Source: Actinomycetota bacterium
Lineage (GTDB): Bacteria; Actinomycetota; Humimicrobiia; Humimicrobiales; Humimicrobiaceae
NCBI GenBank assembly: GCA_023475715.1
Contig: JAMCVO010000687.1
Location: 1 to 13,922, forward strand
Reading direction: 5' to 3'
DNA: 13,922 bases
Part shown: piece after piece, positions 1 through 8,303 of the stretch
Position numbering within the stretch: the stretch's first letter is position 1
Layout of the letters: every line of letters starts with the position of its first letter
Translations under genes and position numbers: made by a program
Notes under the pieces: model-generated
What the model was told of the DNA's origin: nothing
The model's input: only the letters and a program-made list of their open reading frames with translations
Databases searched by the model: none

Positions 1-28
1 AAACCATATATATGAAAGAAAGGCTAAA

Positions 29-562
29 ATGGAAAACAATGACATAATGACCATCAAAGACCTCTCGCTTTATTTAAAAATTAATGAAAAAACTATCTAT
101 AAACTTGCTAAAAAAAAAGAATTACCGGGTATTAAAATTGGGGGGATGTGGAGATTTAAAAAAGAAGCTGTTGATAGCTGGTTGATAGATTCTGGTAAAA
201 AAATTGAGGCACCCAAAATGAAAAATTTGGGTAACTTAAATTTAAAGGAGAACGAAAAAAAAGCGTTACTGGAATTGAAAAATAAATTGCTTAAAAGTTT
301 TTCAGTTACTGAAATCATCCTCTACGGCTCAAAAGCAAGAGGTGACTTTGATGAAGAATCGGATATGGATATTTTAATTATTTTAAAAAATAAGGTCGAT
401 GACAATATAAGAGAAGAGGTATTCAGCATGGGCTTTAAGATAGAAATAAAATATGATGTGATTTTTGGAATACTGGTGGAGTCTGAAGATTTTTGGAGTT
501 CACATCTTGCAGAAACCATGCCCATTCATTGCAACATTAACAGGGAAGGGGTGCTCGTATAA
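29..562 (+). CDS. HTH-nucleotidyltransferase fusion (MNT-type antitoxin)
   Basis: Two domains are visible in 177 residues. Residues ~6-53 are an excisionase/MerR-like helix-turn-helix (HTH_17 type: TIKDLSLYLKINEKTIYKL, then GGMWRFKKEAVDSWL). Residues ~75-177 are a minimal nucleotidyltransferase with the GSx10DxD signature (G100, S101, D112, D114) and a probable third acidic residue, D143, in KYDVIF. In MntA/HepT systems the MNT protein is the antitoxin and AMPylates the HEPN toxin. The HTH would let this antitoxin also bind DNA, probably its own promoter; that is inferred. The start at 29 follows an AAAGAAAGG ribosome site; a second in-frame ATG at 47 would still keep the HTH. The stop TAA overlaps the ATG of the HEPN gene, so the pair is translationally coupled. 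The promoter lies outside the window. The domain calls are firm; the toxin-antitoxin role is inferred from family and pairing. Confidence 0.85.
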   Translation: MENNDIMTIKDLSLYLKINEKTIYKLAKKKELPGIKIGGMWRFKKEAVDSWLIDSGKKIEAPKMKNLGNLNLKENEKKALLELKNKLLKSFSVTEIILYGSKARGDFDEESDMDILIILKNKVDDNIREEVFSMGFKIEIKYDVIFGILVESEDFWSSHLAETMPIHCNINREGVLV

Positions 563-963
563 TGAAAGAGAGTACCATCAAATACAGAAGAGAAAGAGCA
601 AAAGAAACACTCGAAGAGGCAGAGATTATGCTTGATAACAATAAACTTATTGCTGCTGTTAACAGGATATATTACGCAATATTTTATGAGGTGCTTGCTC
701 TCCTTTTAACAAAAGGACTTTCTTCTTCAAAGCATAGTGGTGCAAGGAGCCTGTTTAATAAAGAATTTGTAAAACCCGGAATTATATCCGAAGAATATGG
801 TGATTTTTACAACAGGATGTTTGGGTTCAGGCAACGTGGTGATTATGAAGATTTTGTTGAATTTGATTATGAAAAGGTTAAAAGTTGGTTTGATAATACA
901 AAAGATTTTATTAATTCAATTGAACAGGTTATCCGGAAGGCTATAGATAAGACTGATATTTAA
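562..963 (+). CDS. HEPN-domain protein (UPF0332-like), putative toxin partner
   Basis: This is a 133-residue, all-helical HEPN protein. It shows the family's conserved NRIYYAIFYE segment (residues 34-43), a KHSGARSLFNKEFV block (57-70) and a RQRGDY motif (90-95). HEPN proteins paired with MNT nucleotidyltransferases are typically RNases held in check by AMPylation or complex formation. The ribonuclease motif of HepT is Rx4-6H; here the corresponding motif reads R-x4-Y (R90 to Y95) with no histidine, as in UPF0332 members. RNase activity is therefore less certain, although a tyrosine at this position is the usual AMPylation target in HepT. The gene starts on the last base of the upstream stop codon (TAATG), which makes co-translation almost certain. 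The family call is firm; whether it is an active toxin is open. Confidence 0.85.
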   Translation: MKESTIKYRRERAKETLEEAEIMLDNNKLIAAVNRIYYAIFYEVLALLLTKGLSSSKHSGARSLFNKEFVKPGIISEEYGDFYNRMFGFRQRGDYEDFVEFDYEKVKSWFDNTKDFINSIEQVIRKAIDKTDI

Positions 964-1180
964 TTTCAGTATCGTACCTGCTTTATTGTGGAATTCCGGG
1001 CACTATGAAGTCGCCTAGTGTGTAAAAATTACTGGAGTTATTTATTTTATAAATTCTATAAATATTTTTAAATAAATGTTTTAAAAAAAGATAAATTATG
1101 ATATTATTTTAAACATTATTACAATAATTATTTAAATTTTTATACAAAGATTAATTTTTTATACTATTAGAGGAATAAGA
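964..1180. other. AT-rich intergenic region before the signalling operon
   Basis: These 217 bases separate the HEPN gene from the kinase. The first ~60 bases are less AT-rich and contain a weak stem (CACTA at 1001-1005, TAGTG at 1016-1020) without a following T-run, so it is not a convincing terminator. The rest is strongly AT-rich. A possible promoter is ATTACA (1118-1123), a 17-base spacer, then TATACA (1141-1146), each matching 4 of 6 consensus bases. The kinase start is preceded by AGAGGA (1169-1174), a good ribosome site. Confidence 0.3.
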
Positions 1181-3781
1181 ATGAAGGAAGAAGAAGGATT
1201 TTTCCAAAAAGTTTTTAAAGAAGGTCCTATAGGTATGGCACTTATAGATAGTGATTATAAATTTATAAAGGTCAACAATAGATTATGTCAAATGTTAGGG
1301 TATTCAGAAGAAGAATTGACTACTTTGAAGTTTTCAGATATTACATATCCCGAAGATTTAAAAATAGATCAAAATCTCGCAGAGAAAGTTTTTTCTGGGA
1401 AAATTCCATTTTATACAATAGACAAACGCTATATTAACAAGCAAAAAAACATAATTTGGGTCAACCTGACTTCTTCTGTTATAAGAGATAGGACAGGAAA
1501 AATCCTTTACAGTCTTAAGATGATTGAAGACATTAACGATCGCAAAATTATAGAGGATGAACTTAAAAAAGCTTCATTGTATAGCCGCGCTCTCATAGAA
1601 GCAAGCCTTGATCCATTAGTAACCATAAGCCGGGATGGAAAAATTACAGATGTCAATAATGCAACAGAAACAGCAACAGGCATATCACGCCAGGAGCTAA
1701 TTGGTAAAGATTTCTCAGATTATTTCACAGAACCTGAAAAGGCAAAAAAAGGCTATAAACAGGTATTTCTGCAGGGATTTGTAAGAGATTACCCTCTTAC
1801 AATCAAACATATCTCGGGTAAAACTACAGATGTCTTATACAATGCTACAATATACAAAAATGAAGCAGGAGAAGTTCAGGGAGTATTTGCAGCTGCTCGT
1901 GACATAACTAAAAGAAAAAAAGCTGAAGAAGAAATAAAAAAATATAAATACTTAGTAGACAATGTAACAGATGCAATAGGGATAGTAGATAGCGAGGATA
2001 TTCTAATCTATTCAAATAAAGCTCATGATAAGCTATATGGTTACAAAAAAGGTAAAATGTTGGGTCGTAATATTTATAAAATTGCAATACCAACAGAATC
2101 CCAAATAAAAGTGGCAGATCAAATTGAAAAATCAATTAAAGAAAAAGGATTCTGGAGAGGTGAGACCGATATTCAAAACAAAAATGGAAAGAAAATTCCG
2201 GTTCTTATTTCTTCAACTGAATTAAGAAATGAATATGGTAATAAAATTGGCCGGGTGGGTATACTTAAAAACATAACCGAACTAAAGCAAATAGAGGATG
2301 AACTTAAAAAAGCTTCATTGTATAGCCGCGCTCTCATAGAAGCAAGCCTTGATCCATTAGTAACCATAAGCCGGGATGGAAAAATTACAGATGTCAATAA
2401 TGCAACAGAAACAGCAACAGGCATATCACGCCAGGAGCTAATTGGTAAAGATTTCTCAGATTATTTCACAGAACCTGAAAAGGCAAAAAAAGGCTATAAA
2501 CAGGTATTTCTGCAGGGATTTGTAAGAGATTACCCTCTTACAATCAAACATATCTCGGGTAAAACTACAGATGTCTTATACAATGCTACAATATACAAAA
2601 ATGAAGCAGGAGAAGTTCAGGGAGTATTTGCAGCTGCTCGTGACATAACTGACCGAAAGCGGATGGAGGATGATAGAAAAAAACTGGAAGTAGCAATAGA
2701 AAGAGCAAATATTGTAGATGCAATGGGTGATGGTCTGGTTATAACTGGTAAGAAAGGAACAGTTACAACTGTTAATAAATCATTTGCTGAAATGACAGGT
2801 TTTAAAGAAAATGAACTAGTCGGCAAAAATACTGCTGATTTAATTAAAAAATTAGTAAAGCCTGATGATATCCAAAGGGTTTCGGCTTCATTTAAATCTC
2901 ATCCTGGTGGAAAAACTACCCCAGTTATTGGCTTTACAATCACATCAAATGATGGTAGGGAAATACCAGTTGCCTTAACAACTTCAATAGTAAAAGATAG
3001 TAATGGAAAACTTTCAAGCATAATTGCTACTTTTAAAGATATAACGGTACTAAAACAAGCAGAAAATATACTAAATCAAACAATAGAAAAACTTGAAATA
3101 TCGAATAATGAGCTTAGCCAGTTTGCCTATGTTGCATCCCATGATTTGCAGGAACCTTTAAGGGTAATATCTAACTATGTCCAGCTTCTTGCAAGAAGAT
3201 ATAAAGACAAACTTGATTCTGATGCCAATGATTTTATAGGTTTTATTGAAGATAGGACAATAAGATTACAAAATATGATAAATGATCTTTTATCGTACTC
3301 AAGAATAAATACCCGCATAAAACCATTCGAACCTGTAAACTTAGAGGATGTTGTAAATTATGTCATATCAAATCTACAAATATCCATAGACAAAAAGGGC
3401 TCAACAATAACAAAGGGGAGTCTTCCAATAGTTAACGCAGATTTTTCACAGCTAACGAACTTATTTCAAAATTTAATTGGTAATGCAATAAAATTTAAAA
3501 GTAATAATCCCCCCAGGATTGTAGTAAAATCTAAAAAGGAAAAAGATAATTGGATAATTTCAGTAGCTGATAACGGTATTGGTATTGAATCGCAGTATTT
3601 TGATAGAATATTTGAAATATTCCAAACCCTGCACACAAAAGATGAATATCCGGGAACAGGAATAGGACTTGCAATCTGTAAAAGGATAGTTGAGCGTCAT
3701 GGAGGTAAGATATGGGTTAAATCAGAAATAGACAAAGGTTCTACATTTTATTTTACTTTACCCGTAAAGGAGAAATTATAA
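1181..3781 (+). CDS. Multi-PAS sensor histidine kinase, soluble
   Basis: This 866-residue kinase has no transmembrane segment or signal peptide, so it should sense cytoplasmic cues. In order it has PAS1 (~7-120), PAS2 (~132-243), PAS3 (~250-368), PAS4 (~379-490), PAS5 (~498-625), a HisKA dimerisation domain (~640-708) with the H-box [12 protein letters not shown] and phospho-acceptor H654, and a HATPase_c domain (~755-866). The ATPase has the N-box (N768 in GNAIKF), D-box (D797 in ADNGIGI) and G-box ([18 protein letters not shown], from G825). PAS2 and PAS4 are identical over 120 residues (124-243 and 371-490) and at the DNA level. The ligand cannot be predicted; PAS domains may bind heme, flavin or small molecules. 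The start ATG follows AGAGGA. The next gene begins 2 bases after the stop, and the SD (AAAGGAG) of that gene lies inside this one, so the Rcp1-like regulator is the likely phosphotransfer partner. Confidence 0.93.
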   Translation: MKEEEGFFQKVFKEGPIGMALIDSDYKFIKVNNRLCQMLGYSEEELTTLKFSDITYPEDLKIDQNLAEKVFSGKIPFYTIDKRYINKQKNIIWVNLTSSVIRDRTGKILYSLKMIEDINDRKIIEDELKKASLYSRALIEASLDPLVTISRDGKITDVNNATETATGISRQELIGKDFSDYFTEPEKAKKGYKQVFLQGFVRDYPLTIKHISGKTTDVLYNATIYKNEAGEVQGVFAAARDITKRKKAEEEIKKYKYLVDNVTDAIGIVDSEDILIYSNKAHDKLYGYKKGKMLGRNIYKIAIPTESQIKVADQIEKSIKEKGFWRGETDIQNKNGKKIPVLISSTELRNEYGNKIGRVGILKNITELKQIEDELKKASLYSRALIEASLDPLVTISRDGKITDVNNATETATGISRQELIGKDFSDYFTEPEKAKKGYKQVFLQGFVRDYPLTIKHISGKTTDVLYNATIYKNEAGEVQGVFAAARDITDRKRMEDDRKKLEVAIERANIVDAMGDGLVITGKKGTVTTVNKSFAEMTGFKENELVGKNTADLIKKLVKPDDIQRVSASFKSHPGGKTTPVIGFTITSNDGREIPVALTTSIVKDSNGKLSSIIATFKDITVLKQAENILNQTIEKLEISNNELSQFAYVASHDLQEPLRVISNYVQLLARRYKDKLDSDANDFIGFIEDRTIRLQNMINDLLSYSRINTRIKPFEPVNLEDVVNYVISNLQISIDKKGSTITKGSLPIVNADFSQLTNLFQNLIGNAIKFKSNNPPRIVVKSKKEKDNWIISVADNGIGIESQYFDRIFEIFQTLHTKDEYPGTGIGLAICKRIVERHGGKIWVKSEIDKGSTFYFTLPVKEKL
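1550..1909 (+). repeat. Perfect 360-bp direct repeat, copy 1 (PAS2)
   Basis: Base-by-base comparison shows that this segment is identical to 2291-2650, with mismatches on both sides (1549 t versus 2290 a; 1910 a versus 2651 g). It is exactly 120 codons and encodes the short helical linker plus the whole PAS2 domain. The identity includes all synonymous positions, so the duplication or conversion is recent. The offset of 741 bases is a multiple of three. Confidence 0.97.
2291..2650 (+). repeat. Perfect 360-bp direct repeat, copy 2 (PAS4)
   Basis: This is the second copy of the 1550-1909 segment, with no difference found. The two copies are separated by 381 bases encoding a clearly different PAS3, so this is not a simple tandem duplication. 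Recombination between the copies would remove 741 bases (247 codons) and keep the reading frame. Confidence 0.97.
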
Positions 3782-3783
3782 CA

Positions 3784-4245
3784 ATGAATGAAAAGATGAT
3801 TTTTGAATCAATAAATGTGCTTCTTGTTGAAGATAGCATAGCAGATGTAAGGTTAACAACAGAAGTACTAAAAGATGGCAAAATCAAAATGAATTTAAAT
3901 GCAGTTTATGATGGAATAGAAGCATTAGAATATTTAAAAAACAGAGGGAAATATAGAGATTCAATAAGACCAGACTTAATATTGCTTGATTTAAACTTGC
4001 CCAAAAAAGATGGACGTGAAGTACTGAAGGAAATTAAGGGAGATAGGGATTTAAAACGAATTCCCATTGTAATTCTTACCGTATCTAAAGATGAATTGGA
4101 TATTATAAAAACTTATGATCTTGGAGCAAACTGTTTTATAACCAAACCAGTTAATCTGGAGCAGTTTATTGTAGTTGTAAAATCAATTGAAGATTTCTGG
4201 TTTACAGTTGTAAAATTGCCACCAAATGGAAAAATACATAAATAA
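3784..4245 (+). CDS. Single-domain response regulator, Rcp1 type
   Basis: This 153-residue protein is a lone receiver domain (CheY-like) with no output domain. The acidic pocket E16-D17, phospho-acceptor D69 (LLDLNLP), switch T99 (VILTVS) and K121 (ITKPV) are all present. The [10 protein letters not shown]-terminus, the long insert [14 protein letters not shown] and the [14 protein letters not shown] tail are typical of Rcp1-like regulators that pair with phytochrome-like or multi-PAS kinases. It probably receives phosphate from the kinase two bases upstream and may relay it to the receiver of the next gene. Its TAA stop overlaps the ATG of the HD-GYP gene. The ribosome site AAAGGAG lies at the 3' end of the kinase gene. 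Confidence 0.93.
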   Translation: MNEKMIFESINVLLVEDSIADVRLTTEVLKDGKIKMNLNAVYDGIEALEYLKNRGKYRDSIRPDLILLDLNLPKKDGREVLKEIKGDRDLKRIPIVILTVSKDELDIIKTYDLGANCFITKPVNLEQFIVVVKSIEDFWFTVVKLPPNGKIHK

Positions 4246-5264
4246 TGCATAGTAATCCAAAAAAAATTCTCTTAATTGAAGATAACCTTGCAGATGTTAG
4301 ACTGATAAGTGAATTTTTACAAGAAACAGAAAAAAATAATTTTAAGCTACTTTATGCCAAGAATCTATCAGATGGGTTGAAGAGTATTTCCAGTAATTAT
4401 TTAGATATAATATTATTGGATCTTTTACTTCCCGACAGTCGAGGTCTAGATACTGTAACTAAAATAATCGAAAAAGCAAACGGTATACCTATTATAGTGT
4501 TAACCGGCCTTAATGATAAGGAAATGGCAATAAAATCATTATCTGTTGGGGTCCAGGACTATCTATTCAAAGACCAATTTAACACACCCGATCTACTTAT
4601 CCGTTCAATTACCTACGCTATAGAGAGAAAAAGTGTTGAAAATAAACTAAAGGAAAATGAGACAAAGTTAGAACAAAGCTATGATAGACTACAAAAAATT
4701 TTAGACGGGATAATGAGTACTCTAGCAACCGTAGTAGAGACTAAAGATCTATATACTGCCGGCCATCAAAAAAGAGTAGCAAAGCTATCTATAAGTATTG
4801 CACAAGAACTTGCACTGGATAATGAAAAAGTTAATACAATTTCTACAGCAGCTCTTATCCATGATATAGGTAAAATTGGAGTACCTGCATCAATACTGGC
4901 AAAACCTACCCGCCTTACAGATATAGAATTTGCAATGATTAAAACACACTCTCAGATTGGTTATGATATTTTAAAAGAAATAGATTTTGGTTACCCAATT
5001 GCAGAAATAATACTGCAGCATCATGAAAGGCTTGATGGTTCAGGATACCCCAAAGGCTTAAAAGATAAAGATATCATGCTTGAAGCTAAAATAATAGGAG
5101 TAGCTGATACTGTTGAAGCTATGGCAACACACAGACCTTATAGAGCTTCTCTTGGAATAAATAAGGCTTTTAAAGAGCTTGCGGAAGGTAAAGATATTTT
5201 TTATGATAATAATATAGTAGATGCCTGTATCAGAGTTTTTAATAATAAAAATTTTAAGTTTTAA
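4245..5264 (+). CDS. Receiver-HD-GYP protein, predicted c-di-GMP phosphodiesterase
   Basis: This is a 339-residue, two-domain regulator. Residues ~6-125 form a receiver with E12-D13, phospho-acceptor D59 (LLDLLLPD), T87 and K109. A helical linker (~126-155) leads to an HD-GYP domain (~156-339). The metal-binding residues are visible: H174 (GHQKRV), H206-D207 (IHDIGKIGVP), H235 (KTHSQIG), HH259-260, and the signature HHERLDGSGYPKGL with GYP at 267-269. HD-GYP proteins hydrolyse c-di-GMP (or cGAMP) to linear or mononucleotide products in the cytoplasm. The gene is translationally coupled to the Rcp1-like regulator by a one-base overlap, so the kinase likely controls its activity. The domain set and catalytic residues look complete. 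Confidence 0.92.
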   Translation: MHSNPKKILLIEDNLADVRLISEFLQETEKNNFKLLYAKNLSDGLKSISSNYLDIILLDLLLPDSRGLDTVTKIIEKANGIPIIVLTGLNDKEMAIKSLSVGVQDYLFKDQFNTPDLLIRSITYAIERKSVENKLKENETKLEQSYDRLQKILDGIMSTLATVVETKDLYTAGHQKRVAKLSISIAQELALDNEKVNTISTAALIHDIGKIGVPASILAKPTRLTDIEFAMIKTHSQIGYDILKEIDFGYPIAEIILQHHERLDGSGYPKGLKDKDIMLEAKIIGVADTVEAMATHRPYRASLGINKAFKELAEGKDIFYDNNIVDACIRVFNNKNFKF

Positions 5265-5294
5265 TAAACTAAATTTTAACCACATTAAATAAAT

Positions 5295-5945
5295 TTGCGC
5301 ATAAAATCTTTTGAGGGGGTACAGGATTATTTAGTTAAAGGCCAGTTTGACGGTAAAACATTAAAACGCTCAATCAAGTATGCAATAGAAAGAAAAAAGC
5401 TGGAGGTTGAAAAAAGACAATTTGAATCAGATCTTAATGATTTAAAAAATCAATACCAGTTTTTTAGCTTTCATGACAGTCTGACAGGACTTTACAATAG
5501 GATGTATTTTGATGAAGAGTTAAAAAGGATAAACAGTGATATTAAAAGGTTCAAGCCCATTACAATAATCTCAATTGATATTAATAATTTAAAAGATGTA
5601 AATGATCAAGCCGGCCATGAGCAGGGAGACATCTTAATCAGGGAAACTGCAAAAATTTTATCCTCATTCATAAGAAAAACGGATATTCTTGCAAGAATTG
5701 GGGGAGATGAGTTCTGCGCAATTTTACCTAAAGCCGGTATGGCCGTCGCAAATAAAAGAAAAAAAGAATTAAGTGAGAAAATAAAAGCATATAACAGCCA
5801 AAGCAAAAAAATAAAAATAGATATTGCTATCGGTATTGCATCAACTCAAAAAGATGAGAATATCAACATCTATGACATTATTAAAAGGTCAGATGAACGT
5901 CTATATATTAATAAGAGACTGATGAAGTCAAAAAAGAATAAATAA
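5295..5945 (+). CDS. GGDEF diguanylate cyclase with truncated receiver
   Basis: Residues ~58-212 are a full GGDEF domain: DSLTGLYNRM (61-70), metal/substrate region DINNLKDVND (95-104) followed by GH and GD, the active-site GGDEF (136-140), and an RxxD inhibitory site (R127-D130) placed five residues before it. It should make c-di-GMP from two GTP and be product-inhibited. The first ~34 residues (RIKSFEGVQDYLVKGQF and the following helix ending in YAIERKK) match the very end of a receiver domain and closely resemble residues 97-130 of the upstream HD-GYP protein. The rest of the receiver, including the phosphorylation site, is missing. An in-frame stop at 5286-5288 prevents extension. The only start is a TTG with no clear ribosome site, so expression may rely on coupling or be poor. 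It is either a 5'-truncated relic or a minimal constitutive cyclase. Confidence 0.75.
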   Translation: MRIKSFEGVQDYLVKGQFDGKTLKRSIKYAIERKKLEVEKRQFESDLNDLKNQYQFFSFHDSLTGLYNRMYFDEELKRINSDIKRFKPITIISIDINNLKDVNDQAGHEQGDILIRETAKILSSFIRKTDILARIGGDEFCAILPKAGMAVANKRKKELSEKIKAYNSQSKKIKIDIAIGIASTQKDENINIYDIIKRSDERLYINKRLMKSKKNK

Positions 5946-6020
5946 AATCTTTAAATGACAAAGTCAAGTTTAAAGTAGTTTTTGAAAAAATAAATAATGT
6001 GCAGAAAGTTGTAGAAATAG

Positions 6021-7712
6021 CTATAGACTAGTAAAAGTAGATACCCTTATTTTTTCCCATTCATCTTTTAAGGTTACAGTTCTGTTAAATACGATATTTT
6101 CATTAGAAGTGTCAGGATCTACGCAGAAGTATCCCAATCTCTCAAATTGAAAAATGTTTGATGGTTTTACTTTACTAAGTGAAGGTTCAATCCTGCAGTC
6201 CTTAACTATTTTCAATGAATGCGGGTTTAAATTTTCTTTAAAATCATGACCTTCTTCTACTTTAAGAGGATTTTCGTTTATAAAAAGATTGTCAAACAAT
6301 CTGGCTTCTGCCGTCAGGCAATGTCTGGCAGAAACCCAGTGAAGAGTTGCTTTAACCTTTCGACCATCAGGTGCGTCTCCACCTCTGGTAGCAGGATCAT
6401 ATGTACAATGAAGTTCTAAAATATTACCATCTCCATCCTTTATTACATCAACACATTTTATAAAATATGCATACCTCAGTCTCACTTCTCTTCCCGGAGT
6501 CAGCCTGTAAAATTTTGAAGGTGCATCTTCCATAAAGTCTTCTCTCTCTATGAATAAAATCTTTGAAAAAGGTACATTTCTAGTACCTGCACAACTGTCT
6601 TCGGGATTGTTTATAGCAATCAACTCTTCCTCCCGGTCATCGGGATAGTTGTCAATTATAACCTTTAAAGGGTGCAATACTGCCATAACCCTGGCCGCTT
6701 TTTTATTTAGATCTTCCCTTATAAAATGTTCAAGAAATGCCATCTCTACCGTGCTTTCTGCTTTTGACACTCCTATCTGCAAACAGAAGTCGCGGATTGC
6801 TTCCGGTGGATAACCTCTTCGCCTCATCCCTGAAATGGTAGGCATTCTTGGATCATCCCAGCCATTTACATATTTTTTTTCTACCAGTTCAAGTAACATT
6901 CTCTTGCTCATCACTGTATACGTAAGGTTAAGACGGGCAAATTCTATTTGCCTGGGGTGGTGTATTCCGAGTTGTTTGATGAACCAGTCATAGAGAGGGC
7001 GATGGTCCTCAAACTCCAGCGTGCATATTGAATGCGTTATGTTTTCAATAGAATCTGACTGTCCGTGTGCCCAGTCATAGGTCGGATAAATGCACCAATT
7101 GTTTCCTGTACGGTTATGACTTTTATGCAGTATACGGTACATTACGGGATCACGCATATTAAGGTTGGGTGAAGACATATCTATTTTTGCTCTCAATACT
7201 TTTGAACCATCAGGATATTTGCCTTCCCGCATTTCTTTAAATAGCTGCAGGCTATCTTCCTGAGAGCGGTTTCTGTAAGGGCTTTCTTTTCCTGGTGCTG
7301 TAAGTGTTCCCCTGTACTGACGTATATCTTCAGCACTTAAGTCACAAACATATGCTTTGTCTTTTTTTATCAGCGTTACAGCAAACTCATAAAGCTGTTC
7401 AAAGTAATCGGAAGCATAATACTGCCGAGGTCCCCAGTCAAATCCCAGCCATTTTATATCTGCCTTTATAGATTCTACATATTCGGATTCTTCTTTTGTC
7501 GGGTTTGTATCATCAAATCTCAAGTTGCAACTGCCGTCAAACTCTTCGGCAAGCCCAAAATTTAAGCAGATTGATTTTGCGTGTCCGATATGCAGGTATC
7601 CGTTGGGCTCAGGTGGAAATCTTGTGTGAATTTTTTTACTGCTGTCTTCTTTTTCTAAGTCTGTCCTGATTATATCTCTTATAAAGTCTGATTTCTTATT
7701 AATGTCACTCAT
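6021..7712 (-). CDS. glnS: Glutaminyl-tRNA synthetase
   Basis: This 563-residue class I aminoacyl-tRNA synthetase charges tRNA-Gln with glutamine in the cytoplasm. Length is close to the E. coli enzyme (554 residues). The ATP-binding HIGH motif is at 41-44 within [15 protein letters not shown], and the KMSKS-equivalent VMSKR is at 267-271. The GlnRS-specific active-site stretch [17 protein letters not shown] lies at ~227-243. The C-terminal anticodon-binding beta-barrels (~340-563) look complete. The start ATG is preceded by a modest AAAAAAGG site. Its end is convergent with the GGDEF gene. It is separated by 192 bases from the ArsR gene on the same strand, so it may have its own promoter. 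Having GlnRS implies direct Gln-tRNA formation and argues against an archaeal host. Confidence 0.97.
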   Translation of the reverse strand: MSDINKKSDFIRDIIRTDLEKEDSSKKIHTRFPPEPNGYLHIGHAKSICLNFGLAEEFDGSCNLRFDDTNPTKEESEYVESIKADIKWLGFDWGPRQYYASDYFEQLYEFAVTLIKKDKAYVCDLSAEDIRQYRGTLTAPGKESPYRNRSQEDSLQLFKEMREGKYPDGSKVLRAKIDMSSPNLNMRDPVMYRILHKSHNRTGNNWCIYPTYDWAHGQSDSIENITHSICTLEFEDHRPLYDWFIKQLGIHHPRQIEFARLNLTYTVMSKRMLLELVEKKYVNGWDDPRMPTISGMRRRGYPPEAIRDFCLQIGVSKAESTVEMAFLEHFIREDLNKKAARVMAVLHPLKVIIDNYPDDREEELIAINNPEDSCAGTRNVPFSKILFIEREDFMEDAPSKFYRLTPGREVRLRYAYFIKCVDVIKDGDGNILELHCTYDPATRGGDAPDGRKVKATLHWVSARHCLTAEARLFDNLFINENPLKVEEGHDFKENLNPHSLKIVKDCRIEPSLSKVKPSNIFQFERLGYFCVDPDTSNENIVFNRTVTLKDEWEKIRVSTFTSL

Positions 7713-7904
7713 AGATTGCCTTTTTTAGAATTTAAATATTTTAGTGAAAGTAGAAATAACATTTTAGAAAATTGAGTAACTTTTGTCAAAAATCTTCAAA
7801 CTGTCAGTGCGGGCAAGGCAAAACATACAATCATAATGTCGTTTAATTTAACTCTAATGATTGATATGGGCTTTTGTTTCACTATATAGTTAATTTCACT
7901 ATAA
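7713..7904. promoter_or_regulatory. Intergenic region upstream of glnS with a 10-bp direct repeat
   Basis: This 192-base region should hold the glnS promoter (minus strand). On that strand TATAGTGAAA occurs twice (plus-strand positions 7877-7886 and 7894-7903), offset by 17 bases with a 7-base spacer. The pair could be a regulator binding site or a chance AT-rich repeat. It sits immediately past the ArsR stop codon. I see no clear -35/-10 pair and no GC-rich terminator hairpin. Confidence 0.3.
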
Positions 7905-8246
7905 TCAATATTTATTAGATTTATTAGAATTTTTAATATCTTTAAGTATGTGTTTGTTTTGTTCTAAATTTTTTATAAGGACTTCTCGCATCAGATCACA
8001 AGCCTCTGTTATTCTTGTGTCAGATAATTTATAGAAAACATTAATCCCTTCGCGTCTTGAGAGAACAACACCTTTTTGAGCCAATATACTCATGTGCTGA
8101 GAAAGATTGGCCTTACTGATATGCATCTTTTGGATTAGCTGGGTTGCTGTAAGTTCATCATCACGAAGGGCGGCAATGATTTCCAGTCTTCTTGGATTTG
8201 CCAGTGTTTTACAAATGCTTGCATGCAGCACGAAAATATTATTCAT
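7905..8246 (-). CDS. ArsR/SmtB-family transcriptional repressor
   Basis: This 113-residue winged helix protein fits the ArsR family: KTLANPRRLEIIAAL (13-27), then the recognition helix region ISKANLSQHMSILAQKGVV (43-61), and a wing SRREGINVFYKLSD (63-76). Such dimeric repressors leave DNA on binding metal, metalloid or reactive sulfur or redox signals. The alpha3 ELCVCD metal site is absent. The only cysteines are C12 and C83, so the sensing chemistry is not the classical ArsR/CadC type; a two-Cys thiol switch is possible but speculative. The gene lies downstream of the SHOCT and PepSY-like genes on the same strand, 57 bases after the latter, and probably controls them. The ribosome site is weak (AAGAAAAA). 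Confidence 0.9.
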   Translation of the reverse strand: MNNIFVLHASICKTLANPRRLEIIAALRDDELTATQLIQKMHISKANLSQHMSILAQKGVVLSRREGINVFYKLSDTRITEACDLMREVLIKNLEQNKHILKDIKNSNKSNKY

Positions 8247-8265
8247 ATATAAATTTTTCTTAGGT

Positions 8266-8296
8266 TAAGATTTTATATCAGAACAAACAAATCTTA
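8266..8296. promoter_or_regulatory. Inverted repeat upstream of arsR-like gene (candidate operator)
   Basis: TAAGATTT at 8266-8273 and its exact complement AAATCTTA at 8289-8296 form 8-bp arms around a 15-base spacer. The repeat lies 20 bases upstream of the ArsR-family start on the minus strand, a suitable place for autoregulation. The arms are AT-rich and the spacer long, so an RNA hairpin terminator is unlikely. It remains a candidate only. Confidence 0.35.
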
Positions 8297-8303
8297 CAGG
8301 AAA

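Noticed and set aside
1001..1020. CACTA...TAGTG hairpin after the HEPN gene
   Set aside because: Only five base pairs with a 10-base loop and no T-run; too weak to call a terminator.
7765..7829. Minus-strand 20-codon ORF beginning MFCLARTDSLK between arsR and glnS
   Set aside because: No ribosome site and no recognisable motif; likely chance.
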